Notes: generated from the letters alone by a model not told the origin. A stretch of 64,000 bases of DNA from Membranipora membranacea (GCA_914767715.1 OU612072.1:25792001-25856000), one strand, 5' to 3'. Shown: positions 46,831-58,589, counted from the first letter of the stretch. Numbers and translations: made by a program.

Positions 46831-48021
46831 CTGACAGCAGAAAAGAATATGTCTGAAACATAATTGATTCAACACCAGAAAAAATTATCAACTGCACTTT
46901 GAGTTAAGTATTCATAGGGTGAAGAGAGTTGGGATTTCTCAACTGTCAACAAAAAGTGTCATTTGTGTATGAAAGACGTGGGCTCAATTTCACAACCTCG
47001 ATTATATATCCCATCCGTTAATAAATTAGAATCAAAAAAATGATTGCTACTTAGTCTGGAGTTGCCCTTCCATGCTATTTATTGTTGATTATGTTGAAAG
47101 CTGAAAGTTTGGGGCGCTGTCAATTTCATTCGGAGTTTGTGTTTGTAAGTTGCAATAGATTGAGCACCCCCAGTTAAGTGCCTCACTTTAGCTAGCTTAT
47201 TGTCTCCTAAGTAGGTTTCTTATCAATCTTATGGTCTTTGTACTTCAACCAGACATTTCGTCGGTTCTGAAGGTTTGGTTGGATTAAAAGCCTAAAAATT
47301 ATAAATCAAGGTAAGGCTGAGAAGGCACATGCGTGGATCATACTAACTTTGTGAATAGCAGTGTCTGATTGTTGGTTGTAATACAAGCTGCCTAAAAATG
47401 TTAGACCCATCGCGGTAGGGCTGGCTCAATGGTAAGCCCCTCTAAATACCATCTTGTCTATACACCCTGTGTACATATGAGCCATAAACAAAGCAAGATT
47501 ATTAGCCTCAGATCCTGAGTTCACAAAATAAACCACCAGCAGAAGAATATGTAACTAGATTATTAAATTTTGACTGATCAGCATTTAAGATCCTGATCTG
47601 TCTCAGCAATCTATTTTTCTGGAGCTGCCTGATCATCCTGAAAAATCCTAGTTTATTGCTGCAATGTGTAGAGTAGATGTTGATAAAGTGCAACAGTGGG
47701 GATTATACTTATTATATATATTCTAAACTGCACACAAAACAGTAATATCTAATCGTCACCATACCCTCCCTGTAGTCTTACAATGAACATATTTCTCTCC
47801 TATGTCAAAAAGTTGTCCTCTATTTTGAGAGAAGAGGACAGCTCCTATGAAGAATACAATTTTCACTCTTGCGTTGAGGTTTCAGTTTCAAAATGTAATA
47901 ATATGATAGTTATTGATCCATGTCAAAGGGCCGTTATCCCAATTTGGGATAAGACCTGGGGATCGGTGTCAAGAGTTTATTCAAGAGCTGAGCTTGAATA
48001 CTGCAAAATTGACTTATGCGC
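46831..48021. other. Copy B sequence between AGXT2 exons, no gene
   Basis: It is colinear with 24,127-25,228 of copy A. An extra stretch at about 47,265-47,455 is absent from A. No coding exon found. Confidence 0.5.
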
Positions 48022-49567
48022 TATGTAAATGTCACAAATTCTTCTAATGAATAATCAGATAAATCTGGGTCAATGATAATTAATACCAGGTCATGATTAA
48101 TAAGAGCTGTAAATCGAAATACCACATCACAGACTAAGGATAAACAGAGGGGACACTTCAATGATCGATATAGTGCCTGTGGTTTTTGAGCTACTGGGGG
48201 AAAATCATCATCTGGCCACCTGCCAATTTTCAATAAATATATAAGCTAATAAGGGATTTTCTCATACATACATGCCTACCTTTGTTGGGCCATCAGTCTT
48301 TCTGTATTCATCCCAAAGACTGATTTCCAACTTTTATTAAATGTCCAACCTTCAAGCTATACACCATATTGTTGTGATTTATATGGGTTTTTAAAATGAG
48401 TTATATCATATAGATTAACAAGCGGCTTGGGTCAGTACACGGACATTTCCTAATTTTGATGACCAGCCGTCCATCAATTGTCACATGTAAATCTATATGG
48501 AAAAACTCATTTTAAAAACCCATATAACTCATAGCCTATGTATCCTAGCAAATAATGACAACAATATGGTGTATAGCTTGAAGGTTGGACATTTCAAAAA
48601 AGTTGAAAATCAGTCTTTGGGATAAATACAGAATGAATTATGACCTATCAAAGGTAGGTATGTCTGCCTAAAACCTCACATCGTAACTTATATAATTATT
48701 GAAATTTGCAGGAGGCCAGATTGATGATTTTCCCCCAGTGGATCAAAACGGCAGGCAATATAACAATCATTGAAGTGTCCCCTCTGTTTATCCTTACTCT
48801 GTGACCACATCATGATTCACCTGTCTTATTTTAGCAAACACTTCATGTTTTGATAACAATTAGTGGTCATCAGTCAATCCGCTGTTGGCCTCTTTAGCTC
48901 TTTCGTGGACGTTGACTTTGATCTGCAGCACAGTTGTGGTTGGATGAGTACTGTGGCATGCTATTGATGGTTTTGCCTCGGCCCACAGGCTTTGTTTATT
49001 CCGGCCCCTCGGAGTGAGACACAATCATGTTCAATTTTGTAATTTGTTTCTCAATATTTTTCTATGGTTCAAACCTGGTAACAGTAACATAAAAGACGTC
49101 ACAAATAAATATGCTGCCTCAAACTATCGACACCAGTTAACATGTAACTGGCTTGGCACTACATGCTGCCACTCTAACTTCAGTCAGAAGATACCATCGG
49201 CACAATTTATTCTGCCAAAACATTACAGTTTGTTCTCTATTAAGCAGTTCAGCTTTAATCTTCTTCAATTCAATTACTTATTAGCAGCTCCGTACGAGGA
49301 CCAAAGAGGTTTGTTTCTGTGAATTCCACCGATTTTGATTATATTTCATTTTGTCATTTTTATGCATATCTGAATCACTGTGTTTGATGTAATTACTATA
49401 AATTACATTCTCTAATCTGATATAATTTCATTATTATTGTATGCATTACTTTATTACAGTTTTTAGCAGCATCATAAAGCATAAAGCATCAATAAAGAAG
49501 CAGTTAGCCTTCAAACTTGTGTTGTGCTGCGTCTGAAAACAGGCCTAAAATACGGGGTCAGCTACAC
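48022..49567. mobile_element. B-specific 1.55 kb insert containing a third palindrome
   Basis: Copy A reads TTATGCGCTAGGTTC. Copy B reads TTATGCGCTATG, then 1.5 kb, then ACACGCTAGGTTC, suggesting a short CGCTA target duplication. Inside, 48,110-48,410 pair inverted with 48,490-48,830 (AGGGGACACTTCAATGAT, ACACCATATTGTTGT and ATCATCATCTGGCC words with their complements). The right third (48,840-49,567) ends in AATAAAGAAGC and GAAAACAGGCC and has a 102-codon frame at 49,014-49,322 without motifs. It resembles a non-coding transposon end. The family is unknown. Confidence 0.65.
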
Positions 49568-50389
49568 GCTAGGTTCACAATTTGTATTACATTTCTCTGC
49601 AAATTAAGCAAACCAAGTTCAGCAGCCTATATCACGGTCCAAATCATGAAATATGAAACCATGATCCCAGCATTTTAATTAGAAAATAAAATACACACAG
49701 CCAGCTGCAGATCAGAGGCTAAGCTTATATTTCAGCAGAATTTAAAATTAGTTTACCTTTAAATATTAACACTCATTTATTTGACTCTGACATCAATGTC
49801 ATATCACTGCAGATCATGGTATAAATAACCTCAGGGACATGGCAAGGCAGAAGAATATCCAGAATATTATATATTTGAGACGGCGTCATTTGTCAAGTTT
49901 GGCCTGTTTCCTGCAATTGACTTTATAGAGGCTAGTTGATCACCATAATTTTTGACAAGCACGAAATGCCTCAAATATATATTGAGTAGGTAGTTAACAT
50001 TAAGTAACCCCAAATGTAGCCAAACTAAACTCTAGCCAATATTTCCTCCCAAAATTAAGTATAATGCTGTAATGTATACACACTCACATTGAGAGGGTCC
50101 GGTAGATTTGAGGTTAGCCTGTTGGGGTGGGGCATTTGCTTCACTCTTAAGATAACCTAACAACCGATGAACTAATCCAGGTCTGAGGAGACAACCTCCT
50201 CTTATATCTATCCTATAGTGTGTCAGAGGTTACTCAGATAGTCAGTTAAGCAATATAATCAAGTCAGCCTTAGATCAAGTTAATTTTTCTGCATTTTATG
50301 TTGCTCTCATTTTTTGGTACTGCAGCAGAAGGAGTGGGAGTAAATCCGAATGCAAGCAAGGTGGAAATGACAACAGGATCTAGACACAC

Positions 50390-50496
50390 CTCTTGTATTT
50401 TTGGATGGGCATGTCCAGCTATAACAGTAGCTATAATACCAGCGATCATATCGTTATACATGTCACCCTCCAGATCATATAACCACTGCATGTTTC
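50390..50496 (-). pseudogene. AGXT2: AGXT2-like pseudogene, copy B, N-terminal exon
   Basis: Minus-strand exon between TATGATTGTAG and a weak GTGTGT donor. It encodes NMQWLYDLEGDMYNDMIAGI, then IATVIAGHAHPKIQE. The family sequence around the start of the PLP fold is HMEWLFDSEGN.YLD..SGI..VSVGH.HPKV, so identification is good. It lies 3.6 kb upstream of the next recognised exon, and the exons between them (including the SGSEAND substrate motif) were not found. Copy A has a precise ~120-base deletion over this exon (near 29,081). Confidence 0.8.
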
Positions 50497-50514
50497 CTAC
50501 AATCATACACAAAT

Positions 50515-51300
50515 AACCATCAGGTCAAACAATCAGTTCAAGTTATCACGTCATGTCTAATAATCAGGTCAATTAATCGAGACATGTCTTATAATCAGGT
50601 AAAGTTATCAATTCATGTCTAACAATCAGGGCGAGCAATCAAGTCATGTCTAATAATCAGGGCAAGTAATCAAGTCACGTCTAATAATCAGCTCAAGTAA
50701 TAAAGTCATGTCTAATAATCAGGTCAAGTAATCAAGTCATGTCCAATAATCACTTCAAGTTGTCAAGTCATGTCTAATATTCATGTCAAGTATTCAAGTC
50801 AAGTCTAATAATCAGGTCAAGTAATCAAGTCATGTCTAATATTCATGTCAAGTATTCAAGTCAAGTCTAATAATCAGGTCAAGTAATCAAGTCATGTCTA
50901 ATAATCAGCTCAAGTGATAAAGTCATGTCTTATAATCAGGTAAAGTTATCAATTCATGTCTAACAATCAGGGCGAGCAATCAAGTCATGTGTAATAATCA
51001 GGGCAAGTAATAAAGTCACATCTAATAATCAGCTCAAGTAATAAAGTCATGTCTAATAATCAGTTCAAGTAATCAATTCATGTCTAATAATCTGATCAAG
51101 TAATCGAGTCATGTCTAATAACCAGGTCAGAAATTCAATTCATGTCCAATAATTAGGTCAAGTAATCAAGTCATGTCTAATAATCAGGTCAAGTAATCAA
51201 GTCATGTCCAATAATCAGTTCAAGTTGTCAAGTCATGTCTAATATTCATGTCAAGTATTCAAGTCAAGTATAATAATCAGGTCAAGTAATGGAGTTCAAT
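50515..51300 (+). repeat. 31-bp minisatellite, copy B
   Basis: Same unit as 29,101-29,575 but about 25 units long. Larger blocks recur within it (50,780-50,870 and 51,215-51,290 share TCATGTCAAGTATTCAAGTC), so it has grown by duplication of multi-unit blocks. Confidence 0.9.
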
Positions 51301-51458
51301 AATCAGGCATTAACTAAATGAAAATGGATAAAAATATTTTTAAAAAAAGGATATAAAACATGCAGCGGTGTGGTCTGTTGGTGGTGTGGTGTGGTCCACG
51401 CATGAGAGCCAAGACTAGAGTGGCGACCACCCTATTGAAGAAAACTGAGACCACCCTG

Positions 51459-52518
51459 GTTCGACCGAAACACAAGGGAGACCACCGATGCAACCTACCT
51501 ACCATCCTCCCACAAGGACCCCGCCAGGCGATCCAGCAGACCAGAATGCCCGACCCCCTCCACTCCCATAAGATAGTTGTTGAACAACTGCACCTCTTTA
51601 GTCAACAGCGACACTTCACTCACATTTTGTTAATGAAATTATTTTCTTTTCCCCAATTGTTGGCCCTCAGAGGTTTGAAAATTGCTGACGGCTGTGTTTT
51701 TTCAAACTTATGGGATTTCGGAATAATTTCCTTCTCGTGGTCTTATTTTAGAAATAAAAGGTATAAGCAGTATTCACAGTGCATGAAAATTGGCATTATT
51801 TTATTGTTGGGCGCTTTAAAAGTTACCTGATTAGTTTTGACAGTGTTTAGTAAGAGGCGATTTGCTTTGCATCACTCTACAACTTTACAGAGGTTATTTT
51901 TGAAAGTCGGTGGGTCTGCCCAGAAAATATTAGTGTCATCTGAAAATAAGATATATACAGGTTGTGGTTTTTATCTTATCAGATCATTTAAAAAGATTTA
52001 GAATAGAATTTTTACTTTTTCTATGGTTGATCAAAAGTCGTCAATTTTTACAAACTGTTTACGTTCTGATAAATATGATGACATTAAAATTATGGCTCTT
52101 TGTGCAAAACTATAAAATGGCAGCTCTTTTAAGTAAAGTATCATGGTCGATAGTATCGAATGCTTTGCTAAAATCTATAAAAACTCCTTGTTTCATTCAA
52201 CTTTTGCAACAAACTTTTGTGTAATTTTTCCATTTATTTAGAAATAGCTAGACAATTGTTTTTGCTTTCTCTAATGCCAAAATAGTTGGTATTAACTGGA
52301 TTGTTTCAAAAAGACTTGATGATCTTTGTCAGAGATTCATCATTAGTTACCAGGATATTTGGGATGATGAGAGATCCGTCAGCTCCATGGCTACTGTCAT
52401 CAGCTGGCTAGTTGTCGATTGCTGTTTTATAGTCTCATCAGCACTCACCAGGCGTTTCACTTTTGCTGGTAGATCCTCAACTTCTTTGCTTACGAAATCA
52501 AGAGGGTTAACCACCTGG
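51459..52518 (-). mobile_element. B-specific insert with LINE reverse transcriptase fragments
   Basis: Copy A is contiguous here (GAGACCATACTGGGTATG near 29,735). Minus-strand translation of 51,835-51,965 gives LFSDDTNIFWADP and, after one stop, CKANRLLLNTVKTN (FADD box changed to FSDD). Translation near 52,135-52,205 gives GVFIDFSKAFDTIDHDTLLK. The two RT blocks lie about 180 bases apart instead of the expected ~300 or more, so the middle is deleted. The plus-strand 156-codon frame at 51,360-51,830 crosses the insert border and is probably not a gene. Confidence 0.65.
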
Positions 52519-55500
52519 GTATGTTCTTTTTCAATGGCGGCCATCCTCTATGCTAATTTCTGAATTTTTTACATAAGTAGCTTGTACTGGGTTTCTGTTG
52601 ATATCTTATGTTCATCACGTTTGTCTTAAACCTGCTGGAATTGAGATTCCCGATCGTTAGCAGCGCCATCATCCGCTGATGCTGACTTTCCAGGCAAGCT
52701 TTTACCCCAGATGCCATTATGTGGTAATGAGTCTCACCCAATTTAGCGGCAGTTCACAATCGGATGATCAGTTCCCTGCCCCTACTTCCAGACAGCACTG
52801 ATTTTTTATCCTTTTTCTGTTTCCTTTCTTGAATTTGTAGTATAGATTAGATCGATCAATTAGTAAGCTGCAGTGATAAGCAAGCATGCAACTCAAGCAC
52901 AACCATTCGCAACGAAAGCTGGTATCATTTGATAGCAATATCTCCCTACCTGTAAAGGGCGTAGGGCACTAGTACAGTTTTTATGCCCAAAGAGATATAA
53001 TATATATTCTGATATCACATGGTCTGCTGGTTTTTGACCAGGAAAATATAGCTTAGTGGTTATTGTATTTAATGATAATCTCCCTAAATGTATTATCTGG
53101 TCAGGTAATAAAATAGAAAATCCGGTTGTGTTGTGTCCAGGTGTTGAAGAAAGATCCGCTAGCAAGAATTAAGATCCTATCCCATGTCAAATGTTCTCTT
53201 AAGACTTTCCTGGTAATCAAAGAATCATTCATTGGATCAGAGGTAACAAGTAGTCATGGGTAGACCATCAAAGTGATGTTTTTTTTTGTAATTTAGATAT
53301 TAGAGCTGCACACAAAATATGTAGTTTTATTGCAAGTTGATTGTGCTGAATTACCTTGTGCCTAACACTGATTATCAGACACTAGCAAAAGGTAGTAAAC
53401 AAAGGACCTATCATTAATGTAGGCCATATATTTATCACCACATGAGTACCGTTAGGCTTTTTTAATTTGCATCTTCAAAGGTCTATAAGGTTCATCTATA
53501 AGGTTCATCTATAAGGTTCATCTATAAGGTTCATCTATAAGGTTCATCTATAAGGTTCATCTATAAGATTCATCTATAAGGTTCATGGAGCTTTTGCATC
53601 TTTCTCATATAATGAGGTTGACATTGATTGAATGAAATTAAATAAATATGACATACATTCATCAGAGTGTGGTCAATTTTTCCAGGGACTTTTGACTGCT
53701 TTTGAGGTAAGGGTGACTCAGCAATACTGAACCACAACATCGATGTGCTCGGCACTTATATCAAAGGCTGATTTTAAATATAGATTGCTAAGAGTTATAG
53801 CCAAATATGTACAATCTGAAGTTTAATTAATCTGTTGATAATCTTTCTTAAATGAGATTACAATTGAAGAAACGAATTTAAGCGTTTTATGTCAATGTCA
53901 CAGAAAACGGCGACAAAAGCCCCTTTTTTGTAAATTCTTCCCTGACATACTTTGATTGTCTGTGCCAATTATAATTGGTTCGGTTTGTCATTATTAATAT
54001 TTAAATATTATTGTCAGGCAATTTTAATCTTCGTTCATAATGTTCTCATCCCATCCCTCGACAATAAAACTGGCAAATACCTTCATTTCTTCGATGGAAA
54101 TCTATTTAAAGAAAGATTTGGCTAAGTTAAAATGCGGCATGTACATCAATCTTAGTGGTCTGAAGGTTTAATCAGCCTTTGATTTATGTGCTGGGCACAT
54201 CAATGTGGTGGTTTAGTTTTGCTGAATCACCCTTCCGGTGTAGGCACGAACAAGCCCTAGAAAAATGTCTACCTTATTATATGAGAAAAATATGTTGTTT
54301 GATTTCTTGAGGTTTTTCTCTGATGGGATTTTGGGTGTTGATCCACCGCGGTCTTGACACAGAGCAGAGTCATTACCTGTCTTACTGTCAGATTTTTCAT
54401 ACTTCTCAGCTATGGTTCAATACTTATTTTCACAAAAATCAAAAATATTTTATCTCATCCGTCATCTGATTTACAAGTCCTTTGGTTCAGATACATGTTC
54501 CTTGCTTAGGTTTGATCTTACAAGTTTTGTTGTTTGAGGGTTGGGTTAAGGTCACAAAAACATTAATACTCAGCGCCAACAAGATTGTCTTCAGAGACAA
54601 GAGGTATGAATAATGTCCCCTAGGATACAGCACATAAATCATAAAGGCAAATTATATTGTTAAGCTTACTTAAAGACATCTTGTGACATAGTAAAGATAC
54701 ATGAAGATGTCATGTCTCATGAGGTGACTGTACTGCATCAATGTTGAGATGCATGAAATATTTTTGGGTATGGATACGATGCGTTACCAGAGTATTAATA
54801 TGTCATACTGTCGCAGTTACCATTCTTCTCAGTAATCGGCCGATGACTTTATTACATATTTTGATGAGAATAAAAGCCATTAGCTGTTATTTTGCTATCT
54901 GATTTGTAAATTTCTGTTGTTTAGGAGATTCTATGGGTGTGTATCACGGGCTCAAGTTTTACCCTCCTCTTAATAACATCATGTATAGACAGCATCTGTA
55001 CAGATAAGTCACAACCAGTTGACCACAAACATCGCAGAAAAATTGGTGTTAGTTAGATACAGTCTTTTCTGTTGCCATAGTAAAGGACAACTCGTTGGAA
55101 GACGAATACTATGACATGACCGAGTTTATAAAAAGTTTTTTTCTCTGTCTAACCAAGAGGGGGTGTAGAATGTAGGATGTGGTCATATTTTATCAACGTT
55201 CTTCTGTGCAGATACATGGACCAAAATAAAGTCAATGTGCTTTTGTTTTGTTTATTGGGCTAATTTTGAATATCAGATGCGAAGATCAATTTATGTGCCC
55301 AAGCCTTGGTTTCAGGGATTTATTGTCCAGTGGTAGACAAGATTTTCTTTTTTGCCAAGATATGCTTTAGCACCAAAATCTGTCAGGGCAAACTATTGGT
55401 CTGTTCAAGTTTTTAATGTTTGGTTCAATCAAACTTGTAATACATTGCACTCTGAGTTGTTGCCCTACAGTCACATTTATGTTTAGAGCAAGGGATGATT

Positions 55501-55599
55501 TAAAAAAACTTTTCTCGTAGATGTCCTTATCTATAATATCTTATCTCTATTAGTGCTATATGAAATCGATTCTTATCTTATCATGTGTTTGAGGGAGGC
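52519..55599. other. Copy B sequence without a gene
   Basis: It is colinear with 29,745-32,568 and then 34,894-35,119 of copy A. It contains the empty site of the 32.6 kb LINE at about 55,372 and the same small inverted pair as A (53,660-53,770 with about 54,150-54,260). Confidence 0.6.
53482..53590 (+). repeat. 13-bp tandem repeat (CTATAAGGTTCAT)n, copy B
   Basis: About eight units, one more than copy A. Confidence 0.9.
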
Positions 55600-55605
55600 T
55601 TTATT
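55600..55605 (-). terminator. AATAAA polyadenylation signal of peptide gene B
   Basis: Conserved with 35,120-35,125, about 120 bases after the TAA at 55,724-55,726. Confidence 0.6.
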
Positions 55606-55723
55606 GCTTTCAAAGTTTAAGTGACAGTTAAAAATAACAGCAATGAAAGATAAAAAGAAAAGACTTAGTAATTGGTTTCATTTTAAAAAGATTGTGTCAT
55701 TTGAGCAGGTAAAGTAGCTGCAG

Positions 55724-56410
55724 TTAGAAGTTCAAACTACCTTTAGATATATTCACAAGTGCCTCCCTCACAAGTTTCAGATCTGTGATAGCGATTATAT
55801 TCAACACCGACACGTCGCTGTTCATAAATAAATATAAATATATCATGAATAAAATGAAAGTTTGACATGAGAAGATGATGGATACTGATCTGGTCTAAAC
55901 ACCACAACTTTTATAAAGCCACTGTTTTTCCCACTCTGATAAATTAACAGTGATGCGTGTGTTTTTCAAAGTCTTGGTTCACATAATTGATTTGTAGTTG
56001 TTAAAGCTTCCTGATATTTCTGATAAAATAATACATACAGCAAGATATAATATCCACATTAGTTCATGAGCATTTTCTTCAGACAACAAAAACGGAAGAA
56101 GTGTGATGGGGGGTGAAGATTCCATGATCAGTAGATATAGAAGACAACTCAGTGTGCAGGTTTTCCTGAGTACCAAGATGACCCTGTGTCATCTAACTTG
56201 TGCCCAGATGATTCTGTAACTTTTTCATTTATTTGTTTTTTAGCAGCGGACCAATGATGATTTCTTGAGGTGTAGAAATCAAATTTCTGAATGCATAGTA
56301 AACTTACTCCTGGTGGTTCCTGACTTCGGGCTCGGTGACTTACGACTAAAAACGCCATCAGCAACAACAATCATCATCATCAGAATCGCCAAAGCAGCTA
56401 CCAGCCTCAT
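55724..56410 (-). CDS. Secreted cationic peptide gene, copy B, 53 residues
   Basis: Exon 2 (56,426-56,308) follows the same TTTCTTCTTTCAG acceptor as copy A. It encodes MRLVAALAILMMMIVVADG, one residue different from A. It then encodes VFSRKSPSPKSGTTR, which shares nothing obvious with the RRRWRIRSTKKPSH of A, and ends in phase 1 at GTAAGT. Exon 3 from 55,782 (after CGCTATCACAG) gives a junction Asn, then LKLVREALVNISKGSLNF and TAA. So signal and tail are conserved while the central mature segment is replaced and one codon longer. The net charge is about plus six, with no cysteine. A second GTAAGT inside exon 2 (after VFS) is also in phase 1 and could give a shorter isoform. The alternative acceptor for exon 3 (TTATTTATGAACAG) would end after TTCRC. 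Confidence 0.6.
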
Positions 56411-56953
56411 TATGACAGGATGTTTACTGAAAGAAGAAAAGAGTTTAAAGTAAGATATATAAGTAGTTGTGTTCGTTATGCTTGTGGAACGAAATTTATA
56501 AACTTTTGAAATTTTTGTGAACATTATGAGGAATAATAAGGAATAATATCTGAAATAATTTAAACATTTTACTGCTAGTGTCCTAATATATTAAGAAAAG
56601 GCAGTGTTATTAAGAACACACAATGTATGCAATTCTATTAATTAATATTTTGAAACTAATGGTAGTATCTTGTAAAAAAATCTTAATCGAAAGGAAGAAC
56701 GATTACTAATGCCAAAGTGAAAACACAGAATGGATCTCAATATTTCTCACAAACAAATTTTCTTTTGCCTCCTATTTCTACATAAGTGTTGCAGTAGGAG
56801 GCAAGGTGATCACAGGAACTTTTATATAAACAAATTTAAATCAAATAGGAAGTTAATATGGAACACAATCTAAGACATACTTAAAATGTTCAGATGTCTT
56901 CTATTTAAGCAATTTCATATAATAATATCTCTGTAAAATTTAGGTTAACTGAC

Positions 56954-57048
56954 CTAAGTAATCGATGCTTGATCTTCTTTGTATGCTCTCCTCTACTCTC
57001 CCTTACAGTACAGTACTGTATATACGCTGTTGGCATCCGCCTTTTATA
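56954..57048 (-). promoter_or_regulatory. TATA box and non-coding first exon of peptide gene B
   Basis: TATAAAAG (57,048-57,041, minus strand) and donor GTCAGT (56,953-56,948), with the same 87-base spacing as copy A. The promoter sequence is closely conserved with 36,518-36,612. Confidence 0.6.
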
Positions 57049-58024
57049 CTATGCTTCTATCATTAGTCAAAGCCTGAGTTTGTGTAAGAAATAGCTTTGA
57101 AAGGCTTTATTCTCCTTTGTGATACGCCTATGCCCAAATAAGGTGAGGATTCACCTTTAATTTATGAACACCCTAATATTCAATCAATGATAGCGAAAAC
57201 TGTTGACGCAAATCAAGGTCAGCGAGTATATATATTATTTGCTAACTTAATAGTAAGAAAATATGTTGATTTTGAAGTTTTGGTCAGGTTTAAAAATGTT
57301 TTTATCTGCGTAAGGTCACTATCAAAGTTGATAGTGTAAAATTTGGTATGCAGCCAAGTTTTTTCTGATTCGCTAAACAATTTCAAGGTTATTCTCTCAC
57401 CAAGGGTTAAACTATGAGTCGAAGAAATCTAACAGAAACTCAGGGCTTCAAACTGTATACATGAGAATTTTACAACACGTTTTCTATTTTTTATTGCATT
57501 TAAACATATTGACACTCAATGTAATGTGTCTTGTACCTCACAATTGATGCAGTTCATCTGAAGTCTATTTGAAGAAAAGAAAAGCTAGGTTAAGGATCGG
57601 AAATATTTGGTTTGTTCTCAATGCTGATACAATTCACAGGCATTATTTACCAGGTATGCGTATCTGATTTTTTGATGACCTGTCAACATAAAATGTGACG
57701 CTGGGTACATCAACCAACAACCCCCATTTTAATGAGAATAGTTCTAGCATGATAAATGTTGTTTGCACAGTAAACACTACAAGCATTGATAGGAATTCAT
57801 ATATGTATAATTATATCGGTGACTAAAAGTGATTTTGCTTAGTCACCCTCATGTTGCAGGCAGTGATAAATCCCTGTTGAAAGCAGTAAACCTTTATAAA
57901 TTGTTGTCATATCTTTAATTTCATCCAATGGATTTCTGTCAGGTGGTGTCCCTCATTATAGGGGGCCATGAACAGCTGAGACCATGGATTTGCATTATTT
58001 GTAAATGCTAGCAGACCACATTTT
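57049..58024. other. End of copy B, no gene
   Basis: Colinear with 36,613-37,560. The sequence GACCACATTTT abuts the LTR element. A 62-codon minus frame at 57,907-58,095 crosses this junction and is not a gene. Confidence 0.6.
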
Positions 58025-58275
58025 TGAGAAAAAGCTGACCCCTGCTTTGTAATCCGTGTGTCTTTTCTGGTGTCACCTTTTGCAATGAATTGCATCTAGT
58101 GACACAATTATAGTTTCAGGTGACAAAATGTTGACAAAAGCAGGTCAATTTAGAATTGCAACAGGGCAGAGGTTGAGCAGGAAGTGAGCAGGACAATACT
58201 TAACGAGGCTTATGGTTAGAGCCAGTGAGAGGATTTTATAGGAGCTGCTGGCACACCTTAGGCTGTACTGTACGA

Positions 58276-58399
58276 CCTAGAGATGTGGGATTCAATGGTT
58301 AGGATGGACAACCAGGAAAACAAGGTGGACATGACAACCTAGAGATGTGGAATTCAATGGTTAGGATGGACAACCAGGAACACAAGGTGGACAGGATGG
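58276..58399 (+). repeat. 62-bp tandem duplication inside the LTR
   Basis: Two units beginning CCTAGAGATGTGG at 58,276 and 58,338, with GGTTAGGATGGACAACCAGG in each. The same pair is present in the 3' LTR. Confidence 0.9.
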
Positions 58400-58589
58400 C
58401 CTGGAGCAGCTGGAGACTAACGATGAGGGAGCAGAGTCAGTGGAGCGTCAGATGCACCAGACCAATTTGGAGCGTCAGGACAAGCAGAAACAACGGATAA
58501 AGAACACTGGGAGAGGTTGGCGACCTCCAGTACCAAGGCTAGCCATAATGTTACGTGACTACAGGAAGCAGATGACTTGTCAGATCATG

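Larger units (their letters stand above)
41590..58024 (+). repeat. Segmental duplication, copy B (about 16.4 kb)
   Basis: Direct partner of 21,060-37,560. B-specific blocks are 41,630-43,168 (LINE), about 43,600-44,935, 48,022-49,567 and 51,459-52,518. It is cut at its right end by an LTR element at 58,025, so the duplication may resume beyond the window. Confidence 0.9.

Noticed and set aside
49014-49322. 102-codon plus-strand frame
   Set aside because: No motif, no splice support, and it lies inside an insert of transposon character.
51360-51830. 156-codon plus-strand frame, somewhat GC-rich at its start
   Set aside because: It crosses the border of a B-specific insert, is absent from copy A, and the second half overlaps a decayed minus-strand RT. 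It is most likely a chance frame.
55750-55823. Frame reading SETCEGGTCEYI in the last exon region of copy B, a tempting cysteine-containing peptide end
   Set aside because: It needs an exon 2 ending in phase 0, but exon 2 ends in phase 1, and the same frame has a TAA in copy A.
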